The position numbers and the translations under genes are program-made. Shown piece after piece: positions 1-5,800 of a DNA stretch of 6,892 bases (position 1 is the first letter of the stretch; each line of letters starts with the position of its first letter). The stretch is from JBEICQ01 sp040383885 (GTDB lineage Bacteria; Bacteroidota; Bacteroidia; UBA4408). The stretch is from the NCBI GenBank assembly GCA_040383885.1, contig JBEICQ010000117.1, forward strand, positions 1 to 6,892. The letters run 5' to 3'. The notes beneath the pieces were generated by a model that saw only the letters and a program-made list of their open reading frames with translations, did not search any database and was not told where the DNA came from.

Positions 1-266
1 CCACCGGCCTGATACATCACTTCTGTTCGGGTGGTGCGACGCCCGCCGTAACTGTGGCTGGCTCTGTCTTTCACGCCATTATAAGCCTCTGTTTCTACAA
101 TCATTCCGGCGGTTATTACACCATTGATACGCGTACATAATACCTTTCCCAGTAATAAACGGGCAAGTCCTACAACATCAGAGGATTGAAAAAAAACCGG
201 ACTTATTTTACTTTCTTCGGGATGCAATTTCTTTAAACAACTTGGTATGCCTGGCTGCAACCTCAT
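1..266 (-). CDS. DNA-3-methyladenine glycosylase (AAG/MPG family), N-terminal part, cut by window edge
   Basis: Base-excision repair enzyme that flips out and hydrolyses alkylated purines such as 3-methyladenine and hypoxanthine in the cytoplasm. Seen: the reading frame gives a segment FFQSSDVVGLARLLLGKVL followed by IVETEAYNG, then ASHSYGG and RRTTRTEVMY, which match the N-terminal half of the AAG family. The Glu of VETEAY corresponds to the catalytic Glu and the following Tyr to the base-stacking Tyr of the human enzyme; the His of SHS is also conserved. The rest, including the intercalating Tyr region, lies beyond position 1. Start is uncertain: ATG at 266 gives 88 visible residues with an unusually long lead, and TTG at 227 gives 75 residues and a more family-like N-terminus. 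Either start lies inside the 3' end of the GT4 gene (overlap 59 or 20 bp), so it is probably translated from the same mRNA. Family call is firm, start is not. Confidence 0.88.
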   Translation of the reverse strand, partial: MRLQPGIPSCLKKLHPEESKISPVFFQSSDVVGLARLLLGKVLCTRINGVITAGMIVETEAYNGVKDRASHSYGGRRTTRTEVMYQAG

Positions 267-1314
267 GCCAGGTAAATCCTTTGCTCACTTTTTGGATAGA
301 GGCGTTTGCCATCTTGTTAAAATCTTCCTCATTAAGGAGCAGCATTTTTTCTATCGCATCTACAAGGGCATTTACATTGTCGCGCTCTATTAAAAAACCA
401 TTTGACGGATCAACCAATTCGGCTGTAGCACCCACATCACTGACTATAACGGGTAATCCATGCGACATCGCTTCTAAAACAACTGTAGGCATTCCTTCAA
501 ACAAAGTGGGAAAAACAAAAACATCATTTTGCCTGTAAACGGTTGGCAATTCTTCGTCAGGAACAAATCCTAAAAATTTCACATTGGGTATGAGATATCT
601 ATGGAGATAACTCTCATAAAGCGGGCCTTTGCCGACAAGGTTGAATTGCAATCTTTTCTTGTATCCCTTCTTGTTGAGTTTTTGTACCGCCTCCATCAGA
701 ATATGAACTCCTTTGTTATGGGCAAATCTTGCCACAAAAAGCAAACGAAGGGGTTCATGACGATGCCTTGGCTCCACTGAATAAGGCATATTTATGGCAT
801 TGGGAAGCACTACAATCTTGGATGGATTGGTGTTTTTTAGGAGGATATCGGTAAGTCTGCCGCCAAGTGAAACCACATGACTTGCTTTTCTGAATATTCT
901 TCTGAAAAGAAATTTAAAAGGTACAGCAATGGCTTTATCCCTTCGTCCGATTGCCTGAAAAGGTTCGAGTCCGTGAGGATTTACAATCAATCTGTCTGAG
1001 AATTCAGAGGCTTTGTACCAAACGCTTAAGCCCTGGCTATACACAACATCAAAGGATTTTCCTTTCATGATTTTGTATACCTTTTTCGAGTAATTGTAAC
1101 ACTCCGATAAGTAATTTTTCTCCGGATCAATAGAGGGAACCATGTATTCCCTGATATTGGGATAGGAGCTAAAAATCTTGTCACCTTGCGGATGAATCAC
1201 AGTAAGCGTGATGTTTGGATTTTTAGACAATTCCTCAATCAACTGTCTTGAGTGCCTTTGCATGCCTCCAACGACATGCGGAAAGATTCCATCGGTAGCA
1301 AAACAGACATGCAT
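208..1314 (-). CDS. Glycosyltransferase family 4 (GT-B fold) protein
   Basis: Predicted 368-aa retaining glycosyltransferase that moves a sugar from a nucleotide donor to a glycan or lipid acceptor at the cytoplasmic face of the membrane; donor and acceptor are not readable. Seen: an N-terminal Rossmann half beginning HVCFATDGIFPHVVGGMQ with the Gly-rich loop typical of GT4 acceptor domains, the donor-domain strand LLFVARFAHNKG (Arg195 and Lys201, the usual phosphate-contacting pair), LVGKGP near 227-231, NVKFLGFVPDEEL near 244-256, and the E-x7-E motif FEGMPTVVLEA (Glu273 and Glu281). Start chosen at ATG 1314 because the protein then opens directly on the first beta strand and sits 5 nt after the epimerase stop; an upstream ATG at 1374 would add 20 residues overlapping the epimerase. 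It likely forms an operon with the epimerase upstream and the DNA glycosylase downstream. No TM segment or signal peptide is evident. Confidence 0.93.
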   Translation of the reverse strand: MHVCFATDGIFPHVVGGMQRHSRQLIEELSKNPNITLTVIHPQGDKIFSSYPNIREYMVPSIDPEKNYLSECYNYSKKVYKIMKGKSFDVVYSQGLSVWYKASEFSDRLIVNPHGLEPFQAIGRRDKAIAVPFKFLFRRIFRKASHVVSLGGRLTDILLKNTNPSKIVVLPNAINMPYSVEPRHRHEPLRLLFVARFAHNKGVHILMEAVQKLNKKGYKKRLQFNLVGKGPLYESYLHRYLIPNVKFLGFVPDEELPTVYRQNDVFVFPTLFEGMPTVVLEAMSHGLPVIVSDVGATAELVDPSNGFLIERDNVNALVDAIEKMLLLNEEDFNKMANASIQKVSKGFTWHEVAARHTKLFKEIASRRK

Positions 1315-1319
1315 AGTTT

Positions 1320-2234
1320 TCAGGATTTTAGTAAGGTAGTTATTCCCTGGTCTATATCCCATTGGGCTTGCCAACCGGTATATTCCGTCAATTTAGAAAT
1401 ATCTGCAAGCAGATGCATGCGTTCAACTTTTCTTACTCTGCCCGGATCTACTTCAATTTGAATCTTCTCTCCAATCGCCCTTTCAAAAGAGGCGACGATA
1501 TCTGTAACTGCATACTCAATACCTCTCCCAAGATTAAACACATGGTAACCTTCTTCCACTTTATTTATAAGACTTTCAACGGCATTAGCCATATCATATG
1601 TGTGAATAAAATCCCTTTTGGGAGTGAGGTTACCGAGACGAATGGTTCTATCACCTTGTTTAATTTGCTTTTCAATTTCAGGTATGAGGTGAGGATTCGT
1701 TTCGTTTGGTCCGAAAGCGTTAAAAAACCGGCAAACGATAACCGGCAAACCTGATTCCAAATAAAACTTGTTGCATAGATGCTCACCTGCCAGTTTTGAT
1801 AAGCCATAGATATCCATCGGAGCCGGAACAATCTGCTCATTGATGGCATCATCTACGATGGGATAAACAGCAGCCGTGGAAGCGAAAAAGAACTTTTTTA
1901 GTGCGGTTGCTTTGGATGCTGCTTCCAGCATATTTATTGTTCCCCTTATATTGATGTCTGATGATAGAAAAGGATGGAGGTTGCAGTAAGGTATAAAATG
2001 AATAGCCGCCAGATGGATGATTACATGGGGATTGACGCGGGTGGATATTGCCTGCATCTGTTCCCTGTCAAGTATGTCGGCATGAAAAAAATGATCGTCA
2101 TCAATGGGAATAAAATCCCTGTTGCCAAAAGATAAATTGTCTATTACAAATATCTCGTTACCGGAATGTAGCAACTGACGAATGACGGCTGAACCGATGA
2201 AACCGGCTCCTCCGGTTACGAGAATTCTCTGCAT
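1320..2234 (-). CDS. NAD-dependent epimerase/dehydratase (extended SDR, nucleotide-sugar type)
   Basis: Predicted 304-aa cytoplasmic enzyme that uses bound NAD to oxidise and re-reduce or dehydrate a nucleotide sugar, probably a UDP-sugar. Seen: N-terminal TGGAGFIG (residues 7-14), the GxxGxxG cofactor loop; IDNLSFGN with Asp32 placed to hold the NAD ribose; HLAAIH near 75-80; the catalytic set STAAVY (119-124) and Tyr143-GLS-Lys147; CRFFNAFGP (168-176); and RDFIHTYDMANA (207-218), a common signature of UDP-glucose 4-epimerase-like SDRs. Length is in the normal 300-340 aa range. Start set at ATG 2234 because MQRILVTGG begins the first beta strand; an in-frame ATG at 2300 would add 22 residues running through the promoter-like box and part of the preceding terminator. 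It lies 5 nt upstream of the GT4 gene, suggesting they serve the same glycan. Exact reaction (4-epimerase, decarboxylase or other) cannot be decided from motifs alone. Confidence 0.93.
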   Translation of the reverse strand: MQRILVTGGAGFIGSAVIRQLLHSGNEIFVIDNLSFGNRDFIPIDDDHFFHADILDREQMQAISTRVNPHVIIHLAAIHFIPYCNLHPFLSSDINIRGTINMLEAASKATALKKFFFASTAAVYPIVDDAINEQIVPAPMDIYGLSKLAGEHLCNKFYLESGLPVIVCRFFNAFGPNETNPHLIPEIEKQIKQGDRTIRLGNLTPKRDFIHTYDMANAVESLINKVEEGYHVFNLGRGIEYAVTDIVASFERAIGEKIQIEVDPGRVRKVERMHLLADISKLTEYTGWQAQWDIDQGITTLLKS

Positions 2235-2253
2235 AATCCGTTTCTTTTGCGTG

Positions 2254-2261
2254 CAAAAATA
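2254..2261 (-). promoter_or_regulatory. Putative Bacteroidota -7 promoter box for the epimerase operon
   Basis: On the minus strand the bases read TATTTTTG, an exact match to the Bacteroidota -7 consensus TAnnTTTG, 19 nt ahead of the epimerase ATG at 2234. It lies just downstream of the BI-1 terminator, as expected for a new transcription unit. I see no clear TTTG at the -33 position, so the call rests on the -7 box and context. Confidence 0.45.
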
Positions 2262-2284
2262 GCGAAAAGAAGCAAGCCACACAT

Positions 2285-2315
2285 AAAAAAAGCCCGGCAA
2301 TCATGCAGGGCTTTT
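2285..2315 (-). terminator. Intrinsic terminator after the BI-1 gene
   Basis: Minus-strand RNA forms an 8-bp stem AAAAGCCC/GGGCUUUU (arms at 2308-2315 and 2288-2295). A further 3-bp GCA/TGC helix (2297-2299 with 2304-2306) sits across one mismatch, closing a 4-nt loop. The stem runs directly into seven T residues (2291-2285). This is a well-formed rho-independent terminator 19 nt past the BI-1 stop, and it separates the recR-to-BI-1 block from the epimerase operon. Confidence 0.85.
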
Positions 2316-2334
2316 CATAATTAAAAAGTCAGGT

Positions 2335-3063
2335 TTAATTCCTCCTGTCGCCAAAAAAACGCAAGAGATATAGAAACAGGTTAATAAAATCCATATAGAG
2401 TGTAAGTGCACCGAGCAGGCTGAGTTTCATTGCAGATTCTGTACCATGGGTAACCGAAGAGCCAATATTTTTTAGTTTCTGTACATCGTAGGCTGTTAAG
2501 CCGGTAAACACTGCCACACCGATGAAGCTGATGATGTAATCCATGGTATCACTTTTCATGAACATGTTGATAAGGCTCGCTATAATAATCCCAAAAAGAC
2601 CCATCATCATGAGAGACCCGAAACGGGTGAGGTCTGTTTTTGTTGTAGCGCCTACTACAGCCATCAATCCAAACATGAATGATGCAACCAAGAATGTTTT
2701 AAATACCGATGCTGCCGTGTATATGAGAAGGATAAAGCTCATGCTCACACCCATAATTACTGAATAGGCAAGAAAGAGAATCATGAGGGTGTTGTAGGAG
2801 AATCGGTTAAAACCCAGACCGATTGCGAGGACAAATCCGATTGGAGACAACATGACTGCATATCCCAGCATTGACATTCCCCCTTCGGGACTTATCAAAG
2901 AACGCAATATTGATTCGTTACCCGCTGTGTAAAAGGCAGTAAGCGCTGTGATAAAGAGTGCGGCAAACATCCAGCCAAAAACGCGGGTAAGAAATTTCTG
3001 AGATGTTTGACTGATGCCTCCACTATAGGAGGTATTACCTGATAGATTCCAATTGTTTTCCAT
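2335..3063 (-). CDS. Bax inhibitor-1/YccA family membrane protein
   Basis: Predicted 242-aa inner-membrane protein of the BI-1 (TMBIM, UPF0005) family, whose bacterial members include E. coli YccA, an FtsH modulator, and B. subtilis YetJ, a pH-sensitive calcium leak. Seen: a polar N-terminus (1-27) followed by about seven hydrophobic segments near 30-47, 65-85, 91-112, 118-138, 148-167, 175-192 and 216-236. The family signature GLTAYDVQKLK (188-198) and the closing LYMDFINLFLYLLRFFG (222-238) are both present. Asp193 and Asp225 probably correspond to the di-aspartyl sensor pair of YetJ, though the spacing is longer here. Start set at ATG 3063; an in-frame ATG at 3117 would overlap the 3' end of folE and add 18 residues unlike the family. 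It begins 34 nt after the folE stop and is followed by an intrinsic terminator. The family is clear, but the physiological role in this organism cannot be read. Confidence 0.93.
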   Translation of the reverse strand: MENNWNLSGNTSYSGGISQTSQKFLTRVFGWMFAALFITALTAFYTAGNESILRSLISPEGGMSMLGYAVMLSPIGFVLAIGLGFNRFSYNTLMILFLAYSVIMGVSMSFILLIYTAASVFKTFLVASFMFGLMAVVGATTKTDLTRFGSLMMMGLFGIIIASLINMFMKSDTMDYIISFIGVAVFTGLTAYDVQKLKNIGSSVTHGTESAMKLSLLGALTLYMDFINLFLYLLRFFGDRRN

Positions 3064-3078
3064 AATGATTTTGCCGTG

Positions 3079-3086
3079 CAAATATC
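3079..3086 (-). promoter_or_regulatory. Possible -7 box ahead of the BI-1 gene
   Basis: Minus-strand GATATTTG, one base off TAnnTTTG, 15 nt before the BI-1 ATG. The bases after it (GCACG, then GCAAAA, then ATTATG) closely resemble those after the epimerase box at 2254-2261. No -33 element is evident, and the gene could also be read through from folE. Confidence 0.3.
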
Positions 3087-3097
3087 GTGCAATTTTT

Positions 3098-3730
3098 TTA
3101 GCTGAGACTGGCAGCAATCAATCGCATGAACTCGCTGCGTGTGGAATCCTTCATAAACTCCCCTGTAAAAGCTGAAGTAGTGGTTACGGAGTTTTGCTTT
3201 TGCACCCCACGCATCTGCATGCAGAGATGTGAACATTCTACAACTACAGCCACTCCAAGAGGCTTGATGGTATTTTGTATGCAGTCGCGTATTTCGTTTG
3301 TGAGTCGCTCCTGAACCTGCAGCCTCCTTGCAAAGGCATCAACCACCCGTGGAATCTTGCTGAGTCCTACTATATGTCCGTTTGGTATGTATGCCACATG
3401 GGCTTTCCCAAAAAAGGGCAACATGTGGTGTTCACACATGGAATAGAGCTCTATGTCCTTAACCACGACCATTTGACTGTATTCTTCTGCAAACATGGCA
3501 GACCTGAGGATGTCATCAGGGTTCATGGTATAGCCCTGCGTGAGGTATTGCATGGCTTTTGCTACACGCTCCGGTGTTTTGAGCAACCCCTCACGGGCAT
3601 TGTTTTCACCTAATTCACTGATAACCTGCTCATAGAGGCTTGCTAAGTTGATAGTGGTAATTTCATTGTATTGGTCCATGCGAGAAAAGCTTTGTAACCG
3701 TTCTGTGTTGATTGTATCAATCATACGCAT
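3098..3730 (-). CDS. folE: GTP cyclohydrolase I (type IA, FolE)
   Basis: Predicted 210-aa cytoplasmic zinc enzyme that converts GTP to 7,8-dihydroneopterin triphosphate plus formate, the first step of tetrahydrofolate synthesis; in some bacteria the product also feeds queuosine. Seen: REGLLKTPERVAKAM (47-60), the Zn motif MCEHHMLPF with Cys99 and His102, GLSKIPRVVDAFARRLQVQERLT (122-144), and SHLCMQMRGV with His168 and the third Zn ligand Cys170. The spacing of Cys99, His102 and Cys170 is the same as Cys110, His113 and Cys181 in E. coli FolE, so the metal site looks intact. Length is normal for type IA. Start taken at ATG 3730; ATG 3724 and ATG 3679 (MDQYNEITTIN) are in frame and possible, since the first 17-20 residues are not conserved in the family. 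Upstream is a 69-bp gap with a direct and an inverted repeat; downstream, 34 nt away, is the BI-1 gene. Confidence 0.97.
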   Translation of the reverse strand: MRMIDTINTERLQSFSRMDQYNEITTINLASLYEQVISELGENNAREGLLKTPERVAKAMQYLTQGYTMNPDDILRSAMFAEEYSQMVVVKDIELYSMCEHHMLPFFGKAHVAYIPNGHIVGLSKIPRVVDAFARRLQVQERLTNEIRDCIQNTIKPLGVAVVVECSHLCMQMRGVQKQNSVTTTSAFTGEFMKDSTRSEFMRLIAASLS

Positions 3731-3788
3731 TATTTACTGAATAAACACTATAACCACACATTATGTTTAAGAAACCGGTTATTTACTG
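3730..3788 (-). repeat. Two copies of a 10-bp direct repeat in the folE leader
   Basis: The minus-strand word CAGTAAATAA occurs perfectly at 3788-3779 and again at 3739-3730, where its last A is the A of the folE ATG. The copies are 49 bp apart, start to start. This could be an operator pair or chance in an AT-rich gap. Confidence 0.5.
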
Positions 3789-3803
3789 CGCCTTGTTTCT
3801 TAA
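3767..3803 (-). terminator. 9-bp inverted repeat at the end of the GT2/sugar-transferase gene (possible terminator or leader hairpin)
   Basis: Perfect arms TTAAGAAAC (3767-3775) and GTTTCTTAA (3795-3803) enclose a 19-nt loop. The right arm covers the TAA stop (3802-3800) of the sugar-transferase frame. No U-run follows on either side and the stem is AT-rich, so as a rho-independent terminator it is weak. It may instead protect the 3' end or act in the folE leader. Confidence 0.35.
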
Positions 3804-5401
3804 CGAAAGATATGCTGGTACAAGGATTTAATGTCTTTCAACAGGCTGTAATCTTTTGCATACAGTACATTCATATGATTAATTTCTGCTTCCGAATAAT
3901 TTCCGGTGATCAGTTTTTGAACACTAAAAACGCCAGGTTTTATTTGCGGAAGCAAGACCGGCTGTTTTTGTTGAGGACAATATCCCACCCAGCTTTTTTT
4001 TCCTGAAAGCACCTGAAATATTCCTATGAGGAGAATGAGCCTCACGGATGAAAAAAGAAGCCATAAAGGAAAAGTTACTGTAAGGATGAGTGCAATAAAC
4101 AAATCAAAGATTTTCTTTTTCCGGCGATTTTCCGGTCTGTTAACCGAATTTACATCAAAGCTATACCATGAACCGGAAGAATTGATGGAATTACTGCCAA
4201 TAACAAAAAGACTTTCCTGCGGAGCAATCTTAAATTCAAGACCCATGTCGCCCAAATAAGACATTTGAGAAATAATTGCTTCCGAGGAGATGTCTTTCGA
4301 ACAAAAGACCACTTCATCTATTTTGTGCACCTGAATAATTTCTTTCAGGTTTCTGAAATTTCCGGTAAAATAATTCTCTCCGTTTGGATAATCAGGAGGA
4401 GATACGAAGAAAAGAGAGGCGTTGTGAATACCGCTATGGTCAAGAATTTCCTTCACCCTGTGCGTTTCATCTTTTCCTCCTGCAATGGCAATATTTTTAT
4501 GCTTATTCCTGAAAATCCTGAAAAATTCCAGGGGTAAATAGGATAAGATCCAGCGAATGGAAAAATGAACTGCAATAAAAACAATTGCTCCAATAATGAT
4601 GAGAAGTCTTGAGTAACGAAGGCTCTCCGGAAGAAGAGCATAAAGTACCAATGCGGTAATGGTTCCATAGAAAAAACCAACCATGGCTTTTGAAAAGTAA
4701 TAGGGTCTGTCGTATCCTCCGTTAATCCACAGAGCAGCAACCCACAGGAAGACATATGCGGGAAGGGCAATGAGATAGAACTCGGGCGGAAAAAATCCTG
4801 TTTCTGTGGATTTTATATGAGTTTCGTACCAACTGGCCACATGGTAAAGCAGAAGGAAAGTGAGCAAAGCATCCACTGCCGGATAAAACAATGTTTTTAC
4901 AAAACGGTTGGCAATAGCCATGCCAGCCCTCAGGTAAATGGCAAGATGAATGAGAAAAGAAAAGGCGCGTGCATTTTCCTTTGAAAAATGCTTGTTAGCA
5001 AAAATGATCATGGCTCTGTAAAAAACCAATACATAATTGATGCTGCTTTTGCGGGTGCTTTCGCCTTTGTAGTGTATGATGCGGGTTTCCGGAAAATAGA
5101 CATTTCTGTATCCTGCTTGTTGAATACGGTAGCTGAGATCAATGTCTTCGCCGTACATAAAAAAAGTTTCATCCAGGAGTCCGGCTTTATCAAGGGCCTC
5201 TTTGCGGATAAACATGAAGGCACCCGATAAAACATCTACGCCATGAATTTTATCCTTATCAAGAAAGCCGAGGTGGTAACCGCCAAAAGTCCGGGAATTG
5301 GGAAAAAGTGCAGACAACCCAAAAATTTTAAAAAATGCAACCTTAGGAGTTGGCAGTCCTCTTTTGCTCTCCGGCAGAAAATTACCCTTGCCGTCAATCA
5401 T
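3800..5401 (-). CDS. GT2 C-terminal half fused to a shortened polyprenyl glycosylphosphotransferase-like membrane domain (downstream part of a frameshifted gene)
   Basis: A 533-aa open frame whose first ~115 residues complete the GT2 domain begun in the frame at 5754-5398: LSGAFMFIRKEALDKAGLLDE (58-78), MYGEDIDLSYRI with the Glu-Asp acceptor-side motif (82-93), and FPETRIIHYKGEST (103-116). Then come hydrophobic segments near 170-192, 207-227, 237-258 and 264-287, a Rossmann-like segment from about 300 to 405, and a membrane hairpin starting KKKIFDLFIALIL (428-440). This order (four TM helices, nucleotide-binding-like domain, KxxFDL hairpin) is that of WbaP-type sugar transferases. The catalytic part is mostly absent: after about ten residues it goes straight to GIFQVLSGKKSWVGYCP, resembling the NVLKGxMSLVGPRP end of the family, then IKPGVFSVQKL and NHMNVLYAKDYSLLKDIKSL. 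No KFRSM or Asp-Glu dyad is seen. ATG 5401 overlaps the upstream TGA as ATGA, but residue 1 lies inside the GT2 domain, so it is probably not a native start. The intact protein would be about 651 aa. Confidence 0.85.
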   Translation of the reverse strand: MIDGKGNFLPESKRGLPTPKVAFFKIFGLSALFPNSRTFGGYHLGFLDKDKIHGVDVLSGAFMFIRKEALDKAGLLDETFFMYGEDIDLSYRIQQAGYRNVYFPETRIIHYKGESTRKSSINYVLVFYRAMIIFANKHFSKENARAFSFLIHLAIYLRAGMAIANRFVKTLFYPAVDALLTFLLLYHVASWYETHIKSTETGFFPPEFYLIALPAYVFLWVAALWINGGYDRPYYFSKAMVGFFYGTITALVLYALLPESLRYSRLLIIIGAIVFIAVHFSIRWILSYLPLEFFRIFRNKHKNIAIAGGKDETHRVKEILDHSGIHNASLFFVSPPDYPNGENYFTGNFRNLKEIIQVHKIDEVVFCSKDISSEAIISQMSYLGDMGLEFKIAPQESLFVIGSNSINSSGSWYSFDVNSVNRPENRRKKKIFDLFIALILTVTFPLWLLFSSVRLILLIGIFQVLSGKKSWVGYCPQQKQPVLLPQIKPGVFSVQKLITGNYSEAEINHMNVLYAKDYSLLKDIKSLYQHIFR

Positions 5402-5754
5402 CTTAACGCCCAGCGCACCGGCTTCGGATGGGCATCCATGTATTTTACAATTTTCTCAAAGGTATCCTCTTCTACAAGCGTATCAGGATTAAGCAGAAGT
5501 ACATATCGGGCATCAGCAGCCAGAAGGGCTTGGTTATTCGCCTTTGAAAAACCCATGTTTTGCTTGTTGGCAATGAGAATTACCTCCGGAAACTTATTGC
5601 GCACGAGGGCAACCGAGCCGTCCACTGAATTATTGTCAACAACAAAAACATCTACATTCATCCCTGAGACCGCTTTCCTTACAGAAAGCAAACACTGCTC
5701 GAGAAAATACTGAACATTATAATTAACTATGATGACTGCAAGATCCTTGGTCAT
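5398..5754 (-). CDS. GT2 family glycosyltransferase, N-terminal half (frameshifted; continues in the frame ending at 3800)
   Basis: The first 111 residues are the nucleotide-binding half of a GT-A fold family 2 glycosyltransferase: AVIIVNYN (6-13), FVVDNNSVDGS (37-47), NKQNMGFSKANNQAL (63-77) and the metal/donor motif LLLNPDT (86-92). After His109-Pro-Lys111 the frame reads PVRWALR and stops. One extra base after the Lys111 codon would instead give AGALGVK and join MIDGKG of the next frame, as expected for this family. On its own this 118-aa product lacks the acceptor half and should be inactive. The ATG at 5754 is a natural start, 46 nt after the recR stop, with no promoter evident, so the gene is probably cotranscribed with recR. 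Whether the break is a real mutation or a sequencing/assembly error cannot be told from one copy. Confidence 0.87.
   Translation of the reverse strand: MTKDLAVIIVNYNVQYFLEQCLLSVRKAVSGMNVDVFVVDNNSVDGSVALVRNKFPEVILIANKQNMGFSKANNQALLAADARYVLLLNPDTLVEEDTFEKIVKYMDAHPKPVRWALR
5416..5424 (-). other. Single-base frameshift site within the GT2 domain
   Basis: The minus strand here reads AAG CCG GTG. Adding one base after CCGAA(G) gives AAG GCC GGT GCG CTG GGC GTT AAG, restoring KAGALGVK and one 651-codon frame from 5754 to 3800. The flanking bases contain no homopolymer run or slippery heptamer, so programmed frameshifting is not indicated. Confidence 0.8.
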
Positions 5755-5800
5755 TTTAACCGTTCATGATACAAGAAATAGAAACGAAGGATATTAAAAA

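Noticed and set aside
1726..1750. Two copies of an 11-bp word (AACCGGCAAAC), 14 bp apart
   Set aside because: They lie inside the epimerase coding sequence and encode the conserved LPVIVCRF strand; two short matches explained by codon coincidence.
1362..1754. 130-codon plus-strand open frame opposite the epimerase
   Set aside because: Antisense shadow of a gene with full SDR motifs; no motif of its own.
4453..4770. 105-codon minus-strand open frame inside the membrane region of the GT2 fusion
   Set aside because: It is an out-of-frame shadow of the TM-rich segment; its hydrophobic look comes from the T-rich codons of the real frame.
5398..5424. Programmed -1 ribosomal frameshifting between the two GT2 frames
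   Set aside because: I see no slippery heptamer at the junction and no convincing downstream structure; a simple one-base loss explains the data better.
5243..5713. 156-codon plus-strand open frame opposite the GT2 gene
   Set aside because: It lies fully antisense to well-supported GT2 coding sequence in two frames and its translation shows no recognisable motif or family-like composition.
5755..5800. Possible terminator between recR and the GT2 gene (short AAAAT/ATTTT palindrome at the recR stop)
   Set aside because: The stem is only A-T pairs with almost no loop, too weak to act as an intrinsic terminator; cotranscription is more likely.
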